A stretch of DNA of 64,000 nucleotides from Aliivibrio_A sp016764915 (GCA_965224595.1 OZ245058.1:682001-746000); one strand, 5' to 3'; counted from the first letter of the stretch, positions 50,401 to 58,225 are shown. Made by a program: numbers and translations. Notes: generated from the letters alone by a model not told the origin.

Positions 50401-53400
50401 GGTTGATGCAAATACCACCGCAGCAAGAGATGAGCGTACGTACGAAGAACTGAGCAATGGCCTTTGGGAGAACCTGGGTCTTATTAGCGGCAGTGACTCT
50501 GCGCAGGATAAAATTGACGATGTTATTGACGCATTTACCAGTGCTCGCGAGCGTGAATACAGTGAATATTGGAACATTCGTAATGGCCAATTTGATGGTG
50601 ATTATGATGCGGCACAAGTGGCCACGATCTCAGATGGCGAAGAGAGCTACTACCGAACGGTTTACCAACAAATTGGTGAAGAGGAAGGCAAATCGGGCAG
50701 TGAGTTAGATACCTTTGTTGATGACGCAATCTCCACGTTAAATAACAAGCGCAACGCAGAGTACCACTCACTAAACAGTGAATATGGTTCTGAAGCGTAC
50801 GACAGTGACTACAACTATGAGTTATCAACGGAGAAACGAGCAGAACTCACGGGCAGCGTGCATGTCTGGACTGAGGATGAACTGAACAACCTCATCAGTG
50901 GCAGCTTACTGAAACCGATCACCAATACTCAAGCAACCATTGAGGCGAGCAACATTGACGCCGCGGGTGATATTACCCTTGTAAGCGCTGATGATATCGG
51001 TAGTGCGACGGGCAGTGTTGAGATTGACTTAGACGGCGACTATAGCGACGAAGAGCGAGTACAGCTTGCGGCGGCAGAACGAAATGATGTCTACTTCTTA
51101 CTTGCAGAGCGTGTGCAAAATGTTGTGGTTGACGTCAATGAATCTGCAAGCGGTGATTCATTGGTACGCTCTTCTGGCAGTTGGTTAGCGGACGGCTTTG
51201 TCGCTGGGATGCAAATCCGTATTGCTGGTGATAGTGCTAATGCAAACGATGAAGGCAGTTACTACGAGATTCAGTCTGTAACGGCCGATACCATGACACT
51301 CACCACCACCGCACTCTCTGTAGAGGTTGCCGTTACCTTAGACGTTGCCGCAATTAGCAGCAGTCCAAGTTTAACCACCATTGTTAATACTAAGGGCAAT
51401 AACTGGGTCGATCTTGGATTGGCACTCGATGGGTTAATAGAGGTTGATGGGACGGTTTACCAAATCAAACGTATCGCACAGGGCGTGCTTGATCTTGAAG
51501 AGTCAGAGGGAGTTGCGAACACGGCGATCAACGCGTCTGAATATCGTGAAGCCACGCTAACCAAAGTGATTATCGATCAAAGAGAAGACATCGATGTGTT
51601 GGTGGCGGGCGTGCTGGACGCGACAGCAACCAATAATGTCTACCTAGGCTCTGAGCAATTCATCACCATAGATTCTGTCTCTGGTGACAATGTTCGTATT
51701 AAGAGTAAGCAGTCGTTATCTGATGGCTCAGGGAGTTCAGCTTCGGTGACCGCAGGTTCTACTCTGGTTCTTGAAGCAGGCAGCGGATCCATTGGTTCTG
51801 ATGCCAATCGATTCACCATTGATCTTGAAACGGGTGCGACGTTAACCGCCCGTGCTAAACAGGACATTGTGATCACTGAAATCAACTCTGATATCAATGT
51901 GGCCACAATCTACTCAAGCAGTGGCAAAGTCGATTTACTGGCTTCAAATGGTTCCATTGTTGATACGTTTGATCATGAATATGAGAATATTCGAGCGCAA
52001 AATATTGTCCTTACTGCGGATAACGGCGCTATCGGTAGCATGACTAACATGCTTGATATCAATCTTATTGGCGGTGTCATTACCGCAAGCGCCTTAAATG
52101 ATATTTCGTTGAATGAGACAGAGCTTAATATGGCGGTTGATCATATTGAGTCAGTACAAGGTGATGTGAAGCTCGCGGCTCACATGGCAATTGTAGATGG
52201 TGTTGTTGACGCTGCGGGTGAGATAGCAGACATTATCGCGGCAAGTATTGAGCTTACCGCACGCTTCGACACGGTGGGTGAGTTCGGCAATGATTTAGAG
52301 ATAGATACCGGCTCACAATCTGGCGATAACCTCACGGTAACCAGTGCAGAAAATACGCACATTACTGAGATGCGCGGTGATCTTTATCTAAACCAAATCA
52401 GCACTGGCGCAGCGGCGATTGCCTTTATTGCCGCGCCAGCAGGCCGAATCCTTAATGACAACCAATCTGGCGCGAATGTGGTATCAGGTATGACTTATCT
52501 GTTTGCAGCGCAAGATATTGGTACCTCTGATAATGAACTCACCACGGAAGTGGGCAACATCCAAGGTCAATCGACCACGGGTAGCACCTATGTGTCCAAT
52601 ACCGGAGCTCTGAATATCGGTGGGGTGGTCTCTGGCTTACCAAATGGTTTATTGGCGGGTGGCAGTGTGAACATTGTGACTAAGAGCCCGATGACCATCA
52701 TCGAAAATATCACTGCCGAAGGGGATATTAACCTGACTTCTGCTGATAACTCTGCCAATGACGATATCGTGATTGCATCGGGTATCGTGCTTAGCAGTGA
52801 AGCGAACATTAATATCAACTCTGGAGATGGGTTTACATTAAGCAGTTCGGCGGTTTTACAGGCCGATAACAATATCAACATTCAGATTGATGATGGTGAA
52901 CTTGGCAATTCAGATGCTGAGGGCGCTAATGTAGATATTCAAGGGTCGATTAATGCAGGTAATCAACTTGAGATCCTAGGTAATGGCGATCAAGACGAGA
53001 TCAACATAGAAGGTATTATTAGCGCAGCGAATATCAATATTGATACGGGTGACGATGATGACGTTATCACCGTGAGTGCGCAGAGCATACTTGGTGATGT
53101 ACATATTGCTGGGGGCGCAGGTAACGACACCATCACTATCAACCAGCTTCATACTCGTACTGATAGCTTTACCCTTGATGGTGAAGGTGGCAGTGATCAA
53201 TACGTGATTAATCGCACGGGCAGTGACGCGGATTATATTATCGATGTTGTGGACTCAGGTGCGGCTAACAATGGCGCGGATACACTAACCCTTAACGGTC
53301 TAGCGACCGATGACACCTTCTTAATCCGAGCTAACTTTGTTGCCGCGATGCACGTCGACGGTGATGGTGATTATGGTGATACGGTGGAACGTATTAACTA

Positions 53401-56400
53401 TGATGGCAACGTGAATGCACGTTTAACGATTAACGGCCTTGATGGAGAAGATAACTTCTTCAGTGATGATACCGGCACTATCGTGACACTTGATGGCGGT
53501 GCGGATAACGACACATTCCAAATCGGCCAACTGTTTGGTAGTGATCGACAAGCCGATTTAAGCACGGTTACTGCTGGCGATGAAATCGAAACCACAGAGA
53601 CAACATTAGGCTTCTTGAGTAAAGGTAACAGCCTGCCAATGGTGATTTACGGTGGTGACGGTAACGACAGTATTAAAGTCTACTCAAACAAAGCCGTGAC
53701 CAAACTCTACGGTGAAGATGGCGATGATAATTTTGTTGTACGAGCGTTTTTACTCAAAGATAGCGGCCTGACGAACAACAGTGTTGATGTGGAATTGTTT
53801 GGTGGTGAAGGCGCAGATACCATCGAATACAGCATTAATGCAGCACTGAAAATAGATGGTGGAGCAGGTAATGATAAGGTCGTAGTTCTTGGTACTGAGG
53901 GCGACGATAGCTTCATGATCACTGAGGATGGTATCTTTGGTGCTGGTCTTAATATCGGTTATACCGGCGTTGAATTTGCAGAAGTTGATGGACTGGAAGG
54001 CGATGATACCTTCTACGTTCTAAGCACCAATGAAGAGGTCGAAACCACCATTATCGGCGGTCTCGGCGCTGACGTATTTAATGTTGCCAGTGATGTGACA
54101 CAACCTATCGTCTCTTACTCTGTAGAAGGACGCAGCAGTTTCATTAACCACAGCGTATTTAGTGATGACGACAGCTACAATGGTATTTTTGTTAATGGCA
54201 TATCGCTCAATGTGGCGAGCAAAGATAATGGCGCCATTGCGATAAGCAATCAAAACTTGCTTGTTGATGAAGAGGGCATGATGGATAGCTACGAGCTCTC
54301 TCTGAGTGTCGATGAACCTAATGTTGCGACCATTGCTTATATCACTGTTTCAGCGGCTCGCGCATCAAGTAGCGACAAAGATAAAACCAGTGGTGAAGCG
54401 GCCAGTATTTTGGTCTCACTGGATAATGTGAATTTTCATGAGTCACTGGTTGTTACTTATGAAGCGGGTGTTAATTGGGCGGAATCAAACACCATATATG
54501 TCAAAGCCATTAACGATACTGCAATGGAAGGCGAACGTGATTATGTGATTAACCACAGCGTGCAAAGCGACAATCCAGATTTTGACAATCTCGATATTGC
54601 CAACGTTGCGGTTAATGTTTACGACAATGATCAAGCGGACATTATCGTTATTCCACAAGAGGGCAATAGAGTCACAGAAGGTGGCGTGAGCGAAGCGTTT
54701 GACGTTCGTCTATCCATGAAACCTGATGCAGGCGAAACGGTGACGGTATCTCTTGCTGAACTGTTATCTGGCAGTGGCACACAGCTTACGTTGAGTGATG
54801 AGACGTTTACCTTTGACCACACCAATTGGGACGTGGTCCAAACCTTTACTGTTACCGCAACCGATGATGCGGAGATCGAAAACCTCTATCAAGGTGGCGT
54901 AACCTTGTCAGCCAGCAGTGATCTCATCGACTCTACTTACAATCTAGTATCCGAGGTAAAACAGGTTGTCTTAGTGACGGACAACGACAGTGGTTCGGTC
55001 ATTGTGTCTCAAACTGACGGTGCAACACTGGTGAGTGAAACCCAGACGGATGATTACACTTTAGTACTCAGTAAAGAACCAACCGCACCGGTTACAGTTA
55101 ACCTGCTTAATGATGGACAGACACTCTTTGAGAGTGGAGATCCTCGTTTTAACTCGGATGAGGGCACGGTCACCTTTACGGCCGCGGATTGGGATCAACC
55201 GATTACCATCACACTGGCAGTTAACCCAGATTACCAAGCACAAGAGGGTCAACCGGTACAAAATCCACCACTTCAACCTCATACACTCACCAGCATTAAA
55301 GGTAAGTTGATTGTTGAAGGCGGCGTTCCAGAAGGCAAAGCGCGTGCGTTGAGTGCCGCTGTGATGCTTCCTAATGAAACCGATAGCGAACTGCCTGTTA
55401 AGAATATTGAAATTAATGAGAGCCAACAAACCGACGTATTGAATATCTTTAATGATGGAAGCCTCGAAAAAGAGACGGGCATATTAAGTGGTACCAGCCT
55501 GACAGGGTTAGGAATGGGCGCTGGCATTGAGTATGGCGATATCGAAGTTGTTGAACTGTTATTAGGTCAGAACGACGATAATCTTACCATTACCGATACG
55601 GCGGAAAACAGTATTACTGCTGTACACGGCGGCGGAGGTGACGACACACTGACTGTCACTGGAAGTAACGCAAACAGTGCACTTATCTTGTTTGGTGATA
55701 CCACACAAGATGGCTGGACATACAACGCAACTTCAGATGAAAAAACGGATAAAGCGCGTGAGTTTAATAACCCAGGCAACGACACCATTAATGCCTCTGG
55801 CGCTAATGGTTCTGTGACTTTGTATGGTGGCGCGGGTAACGACACCATTACAGGCAGTAACTTTGGTGATCATATTGCGGGTGGTTCAGGAAATGATTAT
55901 CTCTATGGCTTAGGCGGCGATGATCACATCTACGGTGATGCTGGATTTAATGTTGATATTAGTACTCGCCTGGACCTATCCACTCAAATTCTTACTGTTG
56001 TGAATATCGCTAATGGTGGAGCTGATAATCTAGATACGTCGGACTCACTATTGGTAGGCAATGATTATATTGACGCCGGCTTGGGTGATGACATCGTTAT
56101 TGCCGATAAAGGTTGGATTAATCAAACAAGCGATGTGAATCGTATTCTATCAACGGCTCGCACAGATATTACGGATGTAACCAACGCAGGATTTGAAAGC
56201 GGCGGTCAGGATACAGTTCTTGGTAATGCCGGTAACGATATCATTCTTGGTGGCCAGAGTAGTGATTATCTCTATGGTGGCAATGGGCCTGAAGGTGCCT
56301 CTATTTCGACTGAAGATAACGATGTGCTGATTGGTGATATGGGAATCGTAACGTTGGTGGCAGCAGAAGTATCACAAGTGTTCACCACAGATACGAACCA

Positions 56401-58225
56401 AGGAGCCGCTGACAACATACACGGTGATGAAGGCAATGACATCATTTTGGCAGGAGCCGGTTCTGACTACGTAGAAGGTGGTCAAGGTAACGACATGGTA
56501 CTGGGTGATTTTGGTGAAGTAGACCTACGTAATGGCGCAGTGCTCTTGAAAACCGAAGATGGCGATCAGCACGCTTATGGTGATGATGAAATCCATCTAG
56601 GTTCAGGTAACGACCGTGTTCTTGCTGGATTAGGCAGTGATACCGTGACCTCTGAATCGGGGGATTCTCATGTTATCGCAGATAACGGTTATCTAAGCTA
56701 TAACGCGCTGGGCAATTTAATCGATGCCAATACTTCCGATGCAACCTTAGGTGGCGATGATAACATCACGTTAGGTCTAGGCGACAATACGCTCTTAGGC
56801 GGTAACGGCAGTGACACGATGACGACTGCTGGCGGTAATGATCATATCATCGGTGATAATGGTCAATTTATTTATGATGAGTTAGGCACTCTTACTCAGG
56901 CGAAAACCAGTGATTTAGCACAAGGTGCAGGGGATGTCATTGACGCTGGAGATGGCGTAAATCTAGTACTCGGCGGGCAAGGTGGAGATTCAATCACCAC
57001 CGGCAGCGGCAACGATGTAGTGATTGGCGATAACGGTCAAATTAACCTCGTTGATGGTATTCGTCGCGAGGTATTTAGTACCGATACGACGAACTCAACG
57101 GGTGGTAATGATGTTATTTCACTCGGTGCGGGAGATGATCAAGCCATTGCCGGTGTTGGCAGTGATCAAGTGACTAACCTCTCTGGTGAGACCATTATCA
57201 TCGGCGATGATGGCCAGATTAACAGCGATGCTGCTGGACGTTATGTGTTGGCTAAAACCGGTAATACGACCATTGGTGGTAACGATACTGTTCTAGGTGG
57301 TACTAACCGAGATATCGTATTTGGTGGCTTTGGTGCAGACCGATTAGATGGACAAGCAGGCGATGATATTCTCGGTGGTGATGGGTCACAGGTCACTCGT
57401 AATAACAACACCATTGTATTTGAAGCGATTGATCTGTTTGTCGGGGGCAATGATACTCTGCTAGCAGGTGCGGGTCTTGACCGTATGCAAGGGCACTTTG
57501 GTAGTGACCTATTCTTCGCAAGCTTTAGCGAAGATGTCATGCTTGGTGAATATGGCCGTTTTACCTTTGTGGAGAGTGGTACAGAGGGTGATTCAGACTC
57601 CACCTTTATTATCTCACTCGCGCAAGGGCAGTTAGACCTTATTCGTAGAATGCAAACGGGGCTATTTGGCGGTTATGCCAAACAGGTTTACGCTCAATCT
57701 AACTTAGGCCAAGCATCAAGAAGCCGAACCGCAGTCACAACGGTATTTAGCTTGGATGCAGAGCAAGCCTTTGCCAATCTAAATCCTACTTTCCAATCCA
57801 TTGGTTCAGGTGGTGCTGAAGGTGCTGACTTCATTATACCGACTGCTCCAACATCGGCAGGTGTCGAAAATGCATCAAATGAAGATCAAGAGGAACCTGA
57901 AGCACAAGCCTCTGAATCGGTAGAAGCCATTGAGCAAGATGTTCAAACAGCGCCGATACCGCAAGGAGAAGAGGCGCCAAAAGTAGAGCAAGAAATGCAA
58001 GAGTGTACTGAAGATGATGCAGAGTGTACCCCTGAATCACCAGAGGCGAACCATCAGCAACCAGTAGAACCTGTTGCCACTGAAAGCACTGCCGACAATA
58101 GCGAATCAGAAGTGATTAACATTGAAGCGGCCATGGCTGGTTTGAGTGGTTGGATGGTAATGAAAGCTGACAAGGGAACTCATACGAGAAATTCCACAGT
58201 AGAAAAGAAGCGAAAACAAGCGTAA
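35498..58225 (+). CDS. Giant LEPR-XLL repeat adhesin with RTX C-terminal region (7575 aa)
   Basis: This is a single uninterrupted 22.7-kb frame; AAGG lies nine bases before the ATG. Residues 1-60 are basic and not a Sec signal peptide. LEPRLLLSADP (62-72) is the LEPR-XLL motif. Glycine-Asp RTX-like clusters occur near 401-440, 513-535 and 696-743. From about 1100 to 3750 there are parallel-beta repeats with Gly-rich cores, including four super-repeats of 254-257 aa whose GVSIGAA-type cores start at residues 2648, 2902, 3156 and 3413. A charged helical insert lies near 4110-4225, more beta-helix follows to about 5900, then Calx-beta-like units (about 6250-6600). A Ca-binding RTX block (about 6770-7355) and an acidic Pro/Glu/Gln tail close the protein. 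The tail has the only obvious Cys pair (QECTEDDAEC) and ends in a short hydrophobic stretch (AAMAGLSGWMVM) plus basic end KKRKQA. Predicted secreted or surface adhesin. Confidence 0.93.
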   Translation: MDAQLDRKSKALGQAKTAKKRRDAKSSGLQLSRLMSGISQAIKQPRWKLASAQTNMFAIEQLEPRLLLSADPLAALAANANDVTLQVVEKASNEQYIQLVNNEDNGAVLGERKLADIADNSVITIAGTSDDDKLTIDQSFLDLGERQFIIQFDGNQGEDTVATGATVTTSHWQVSGDNSGSMGTNGIVEYLNAEVLEATNSDESQHVLSAINNSYSWNVTEQGNGVLSTLEEQLGTIIDNESSTQISFSGFDELSGSGTDYLDYSQYSEGVNVDLEQGVATGFDSISGVNTLLGSNFDDTFTGDTNNNVFVVGFGDSVDGGEGFDAVVYRESGATGVDITLSVDTAGEDFTYQGGSWDGTDFTDTVDQTVTLVDVDLLSAEGGSGENYFNFSAADVQVNLLGGDGADTLIGGSEGDVFVGGAGDDAIIGNGGDDEVISVRADDFELVANKLKVGTDEEDTYTDIESVYLKALSLDTDITGHTLDASAASDYNITLEGTDLADTLIASNYGDLLSGLGGADTITSGTGADTLVEDFAGRAYVAVSGIDYELDLSQGDNEIVTITLPNATSGSGYTLSFTTVDGTVTTDEILWDSATRDVSRAIEKALNLNYGQIIVTDVVDGWDVEFAGLYAGQPILQSVAASGGSGVTVAISQTGTQVVDTLIGFGAEDNLELAGSVGADDVDLSAFTGSSDISTFGGVDTIRGAQGINTIDAGAGDDFIYVSGNANDVVIGGEGEDTLLADMSGDSGINLTFNLDNDQLSIKAALISLSGIETAELIGSDGTDSFNSSDFHGVSESNSMRLIDGWEDLNQHILRLNLDDGSTVIDVDVESASTLEELLALINAADDRETGAMEATFDQATASVSISGIDAFGVAGDDSSILSILGLDGVAVSNSVATGVSMSLLASIQLTSQRGNAGSDIYVGSKGIDTFYIDDDDSSVTAGLGADTVIAETTATHTEVVVEGTEITWKGDAQTDKSVSLAGIESAEIFAITGATKLDASSASINVVLDAGQTTAELLGGTGYNELRIDVSQRSDMATDVVSVTVDDAAISNDVVFYGGSGTFDIADFDWATITGADFSFVAESSGNLTIDSDITIQGQSIKFRADNNKVTVNANITTDDLSATAGNIEIYAKNIVISDGVTISAKGMTLAQSGDLSFVASDSRNVIKGIGFYNYDKVSASITIGAATLTGRDITLLARAETNPDSPVNYGGEPIDTDVPSIQDFKDELENFSLFVGYSRSEVDTKITISESAVIRGDNIVIESRSIARVTSEPLAVMLSVAIGSIKSSATVDMDGTILAEGDVTISSNTENYLKVSADQFFGLKGYSASVAVGLLDSDSNASVSETATIVSQGNLDVSAYTADFTYVGALSDAGAKGKLAASVAVHIENGNTNATLAGDIFVLGDVNVSADHKQGRVDGVWGTVAEAVVDRVPSVLDNIKDKFKQKGSTALKSGGMAWLGKKSSPSDRLSPTKFTAGIAFAYSEDTNNANSYIGIDGETSDIQIGGSLNQSATVDSRMLTSVSSTSSSVSQTSQLKNSTGTKSEFSQVPFGGAVSVSIAELNNSATALMQGDTSIDVLDKMTLDAKSENLTGLISQDTTFKYVKPTSISNSQIDTDYSIDTDDLISLDYGNYDWQQIEAEQPSIGILGVVYKYLGDDTSTMRLASEDFSDTFRWELLGDKVTSLPNQLLGGESELYLIDNTVKSEAAGAKVSIGLNFGYLDSNQNAAAKIGGSVEVNQREALENTHASGDEQTLVDALLPLTSISARNIDISSEAINKSVDYVGMLTDTSSNIPILKQIYAASGASQSLNGSGASVYINNVTLNSHAIIEEGAKVYADDLNISSDATAFAINLGYSAGYGTGTLGMSGLFMGNFVESDSQARIDSGVDLDIATRINNVGGVERLSVTADNRVDIITVAGGGASGGAIGIGASSIVNEVTKVTKAQIGNSDAVSRSGDIDVNGDVRVAATSEGFIFGTAMSASWATGKVAPSGGEAPETTNTEYGISVSGAFIFNTADFTTSATIYNLNSLNSDALALNATERSWVLAFPISYASAEANSFALAAAGIGLRNDVDFDIKAGLQGINTLTADSLSIDAVNNSTVVTASISAALSSIAETSTGSSSSIALAGNVSINNVTNDLDAFLSDITNASINDKNGDGFAIDIEASDSSDIYAVALGVAYAGSGSVGVTYAENNIISDIDALISGVDLTVADGKVRHQANSEADILSVALGAAVSKDTSPDFDTKVGVSIAAAVSFNKVRMNTRAKVLNSTITLPSHDLDSARLDVIADNESDIIAVVVAPSVGLQSGGTTTVTLSGSGAYVENEVYGDTIATIDGSSIGQTSTVNTASNASNGVFVKADADGDISATVVSASIAYAGASTGTGVSGGIGISMAENNIGGDSGSANQISATINNTNIDITGAVETSAESNQEITSNVVAASVALAQSTSGAAGSLSGVGSTTDNEVMVDITSGVTATVAGKSILADSLAITAKDNSKIISTVVGASIAGSYSPASGAATLSIGVSLASNDVYNNTLAIIDNVDIGSQLRPIDSVTLLADSKATITATSVAASFALSYSTSGSISVSGAGANAINTIKGSTSASIIDSEIISTGSVSITATNTSTVNAQVAAVSVAAGGGSGGGLGVSIGAAVTENYIGDSGSRLSVNASIQDSEIETTGAITLSSTADLTIDSGVGAGSMAIAGGSGGGIAGSGSGVSAINEIYADANAYVDNSSYANQQLTAQSLTMTAHNLSDITAIAAAASIAAGFGSGGGIAGTIGVALARNTIDTNSKAYVAGADLELGSGALGLEAKSDNDITSTSVAASVAVAFGSGGGIALSGAGANSINAINGNTQASMNGVKVLNAGGVTLSADNFSDISATVVAVSVSGGGGSGGGVGVSIGAAVTENEIGTSGDRLKIGACIEDTSINASGALSLDANEEMSIVSGVGAGGMAVAGGAGGGIAAAGSGVSATNKVYAQVESYIDNTGFPNRSITASTISLTSTSKSEIKAELGSASLGLAGGSGGGVSVTIGISLAENSIDVDTSSFIKGVNSIDSSGAIDVSASTENDIDAISVAATSSIAGGAGGGISISGAGATADNSIAGTTMAFLENSQINSASQVDIDASDNSDIDATVVAASLSGAGGAGGGIGVAIGAALASNTIGTSGNRQSVRSYVKNSGITTSGDLSLTATGNMTIDSGVGAGSMAVSGGAGGGISGAGAGVSTTNDVYNEVSTYIDNSSASSKSINSANLSLDSDNTSKITATAGAAALAAGFGAGGGISGSIGVALADNTVDANTYSYMEDVNQVTTGDVSISAISDNTIKATSVAASISAAGGAGGGIAISGAGAETTNKVSGITSAYIANSTLGAENNKVGQVDVSASNTSTIESTIAAVSAAGAGGAGGGIGVSIGAAIANNDIGSSGDRLTVNSHIDNSELYASDALTVESELDMTITAGVGAGSAAVAGGAVGVSGSGAGVGVHNEIYADVDSYITDSTKISAADITITSLSESEIDATAGAASLSASFAPIGFTISIAASEVENNVDINLNSNVHNSTLVSDGAFTLTATENDDVSTTGVATSVALGVGFAGAGVFVDSSVTGNVGAGVTDSDITVYGEGSIKALADSTQRSESYGIAAGLVAAGVVFADSESEFNTTVTFNGVNYVGHDLTLVAKATENNYVFAVAGSGGVLAGAGVGADTKSTSTTLVSIGDETELTLGEIGGDGDLDVKAEHIAKFDAKIIAASGGLLSGSGAEVDHDITADVTVKLGDGTDDSDALVIRAADINADAINRAWKNQGGQIRAVAVGLASAAGVDSRTVLDMETAIDVGDHASLTAWGTGDDEGISLNALNDLDITDKVILNAAGALAGTGATVKISDDQLLAKVRVGEDSILISEGDIQISARGQGTVVSSVESDSIGAASVTVTDSEANITPVNTILIDLNADLTAYGNVNLSAGTDTEFNRDDYKVHALIDNFAASLIPIDDSDALATLSQTNVITIAAGAHVKTARQMNLHAERFGFADMFAQTKTVNWASALGGTADLGGDVVTGTTGTVSNSGTLETGIRRNQSIEFTSLNDDGTVDQFTKTEGVTFSESIATLSSELFEGLEYAEEQLSIFNDGKASDTNIEKFYKSEVTRIQALLLEDGLLEEIKDWERISDSIGAIAGVAELESKQTELLTLYGQSTLDSEVENALLSEIDAIISELLEKEYIEEFGTGVFVPNQVQTSVITINDIYAEAGRIDIRSDDYEELGSVVSPGDASVNILNHTTASLVINAITIPQENGGIYLNGERQDADVDYEPLISVINDVDIDLAKAELALRFPDSNAVITWPSISVVGDITNRTGKFELKSLSGDSETLGKGNINIYADIDVETQVVATGGSTVISLPPGSSYSVDGSEYAKWNSELGNNGIDEASQSDIDDLIDRSITGPSIYADNISITAEYININGKIQSGKENFTLDIDEALEDTIDSLRASGATGLIRLDTGSEDFSVFYDATNDQVVVGDMRVSGGYIELNGHILNTNSNSNIELLGGYAEITVNNHTDLDVKILGLDASQRGKGTLIIRDKAQADGSGNALVTTYHKDKSGVSVTTTYENSGSESVSSGSDSMTYTPKSGWRYSWTMGQESFERLYTTEGTSSWLGIDAFASDPSDVTFSGTPEVVGTPTLRGEGAYFEYVPSESSDEYTFDTAHTTLTEEESLVRKWTKSTWWGKKTYYAKFVQESKVRDESTHSIKADYGVNITFTGKEAGAVDIVSNSGGDVIIHGSISNADGTTTITTNAGIYTNATGSVGGKNIKLTASKIGGAALTNSDGSIESASSALKTNLTNDAGGAIEARTYGNRINIVEIDGPLVVNNITSASSLDLSRDTGGKVYLSAVGGIEAQSGSDGVVRGGIITINSEAHVGTSSNALNIDSGSTTKDSVSVLAVNDVYLSEIDGDFLVKEITSSAGDVTIHVGHGSLVDANTTAARDERTYEELSNGLWENLGLISGSDSAQDKIDDVIDAFTSAREREYSEYWNIRNGQFDGDYDAAQVATISDGEESYYRTVYQQIGEEEGKSGSELDTFVDDAISTLNNKRNAEYHSLNSEYGSEAYDSDYNYELSTEKRAELTGSVHVWTEDELNNLISGSLLKPITNTQATIEASNIDAAGDITLVSADDIGSATGSVEIDLDGDYSDEERVQLAAAERNDVYFLLAERVQNVVVDVNESASGDSLVRSSGSWLADGFVAGMQIRIAGDSANANDEGSYYEIQSVTADTMTLTTTALSVEVAVTLDVAAISSSPSLTTIVNTKGNNWVDLGLALDGLIEVDGTVYQIKRIAQGVLDLEESEGVANTAINASEYREATLTKVIIDQREDIDVLVAGVLDATATNNVYLGSEQFITIDSVSGDNVRIKSKQSLSDGSGSSASVTAGSTLVLEAGSGSIGSDANRFTIDLETGATLTARAKQDIVITEINSDINVATIYSSSGKVDLLASNGSIVDTFDHEYENIRAQNIVLTADNGAIGSMTNMLDINLIGGVITASALNDISLNETELNMAVDHIESVQGDVKLAAHMAIVDGVVDAAGEIADIIAASIELTARFDTVGEFGNDLEIDTGSQSGDNLTVTSAENTHITEMRGDLYLNQISTGAAAIAFIAAPAGRILNDNQSGANVVSGMTYLFAAQDIGTSDNELTTEVGNIQGQSTTGSTYVSNTGALNIGGVVSGLPNGLLAGGSVNIVTKSPMTIIENITAEGDINLTSADNSANDDIVIASGIVLSSEANININSGDGFTLSSSAVLQADNNINIQIDDGELGNSDAEGANVDIQGSINAGNQLEILGNGDQDEINIEGIISAANINIDTGDDDDVITVSAQSILGDVHIAGGAGNDTITINQLHTRTDSFTLDGEGGSDQYVINRTGSDADYIIDVVDSGAANNGADTLTLNGLATDDTFLIRANFVAAMHVDGDGDYGDTVERINYDGNVNARLTINGLDGEDNFFSDDTGTIVTLDGGADNDTFQIGQLFGSDRQADLSTVTAGDEIETTETTLGFLSKGNSLPMVIYGGDGNDSIKVYSNKAVTKLYGEDGDDNFVVRAFLLKDSGLTNNSVDVELFGGEGADTIEYSINAALKIDGGAGNDKVVVLGTEGDDSFMITEDGIFGAGLNIGYTGVEFAEVDGLEGDDTFYVLSTNEEVETTIIGGLGADVFNVASDVTQPIVSYSVEGRSSFINHSVFSDDDSYNGIFVNGISLNVASKDNGAIAISNQNLLVDEEGMMDSYELSLSVDEPNVATIAYITVSAARASSSDKDKTSGEAASILVSLDNVNFHESLVVTYEAGVNWAESNTIYVKAINDTAMEGERDYVINHSVQSDNPDFDNLDIANVAVNVYDNDQADIIVIPQEGNRVTEGGVSEAFDVRLSMKPDAGETVTVSLAELLSGSGTQLTLSDETFTFDHTNWDVVQTFTVTATDDAEIENLYQGGVTLSASSDLIDSTYNLVSEVKQVVLVTDNDSGSVIVSQTDGATLVSETQTDDYTLVLSKEPTAPVTVNLLNDGQTLFESGDPRFNSDEGTVTFTAADWDQPITITLAVNPDYQAQEGQPVQNPPLQPHTLTSIKGKLIVEGGVPEGKARALSAAVMLPNETDSELPVKNIEINESQQTDVLNIFNDGSLEKETGILSGTSLTGLGMGAGIEYGDIEVVELLLGQNDDNLTITDTAENSITAVHGGGGDDTLTVTGSNANSALILFGDTTQDGWTYNATSDEKTDKAREFNNPGNDTINASGANGSVTLYGGAGNDTITGSNFGDHIAGGSGNDYLYGLGGDDHIYGDAGFNVDISTRLDLSTQILTVVNIANGGADNLDTSDSLLVGNDYIDAGLGDDIVIADKGWINQTSDVNRILSTARTDITDVTNAGFESGGQDTVLGNAGNDIILGGQSSDYLYGGNGPEGASISTEDNDVLIGDMGIVTLVAAEVSQVFTTDTNQGAADNIHGDEGNDIILAGAGSDYVEGGQGNDMVLGDFGEVDLRNGAVLLKTEDGDQHAYGDDEIHLGSGNDRVLAGLGSDTVTSESGDSHVIADNGYLSYNALGNLIDANTSDATLGGDDNITLGLGDNTLLGGNGSDTMTTAGGNDHIIGDNGQFIYDELGTLTQAKTSDLAQGAGDVIDAGDGVNLVLGGQGGDSITTGSGNDVVIGDNGQINLVDGIRREVFSTDTTNSTGGNDVISLGAGDDQAIAGVGSDQVTNLSGETIIIGDDGQINSDAAGRYVLAKTGNTTIGGNDTVLGGTNRDIVFGGFGADRLDGQAGDDILGGDGSQVTRNNNTIVFEAIDLFVGGNDTLLAGAGLDRMQGHFGSDLFFASFSEDVMLGEYGRFTFVESGTEGDSDSTFIISLAQGQLDLIRRMQTGLFGGYAKQVYAQSNLGQASRSRTAVTTVFSLDAEQAFANLNPTFQSIGSGGAEGADFIIPTAPTSAGVENASNEDQEEPEAQASESVEAIEQDVQTAPIPQGEEAPKVEQEMQECTEDDAECTPESPEANHQQPVEPVATESTADNSESEVINIEAAMAGLSGWMVMKADKGTHTRNSTVEKKRKQA
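43415..46340 (+). repeat. Four ~254-aa super-repeats inside the giant gene
   Basis: Equivalent codons (the GV of GVSIGAA or GVAIGAA) lie at 43439, 44201, 44963 and 45734, giving periods of 762, 762 and 771 bp. Each super-repeat has four sub-repeats of about 63 aa. Each sub-repeat carries a Gly-rich core (such as GGGSGGG or GGAGGGI) followed by a conserved Asn (VTENEIG, SAINEIY, LARNTID). DNA identity is clearly lower than protein similarity, so the repeats are not recent copies. Confidence 0.85.
55807..57560 (+). repeat. C-terminal RTX (GGxGxDxxx) repeat block
   Basis: It begins with dense nonapeptides (LYGGAGNDTITGSNFGD, then GGSGNDYLYGLGGDD) and continues as about seven longer units of 70-80 aa. 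Each unit joins GGNDxI..GxGDNxxLGG.GSDxIT with IGDNGQI and an interposed strand. These are calcium-binding beta-roll sequences typical of proteins that fold only outside the cell. Confidence 0.85.
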
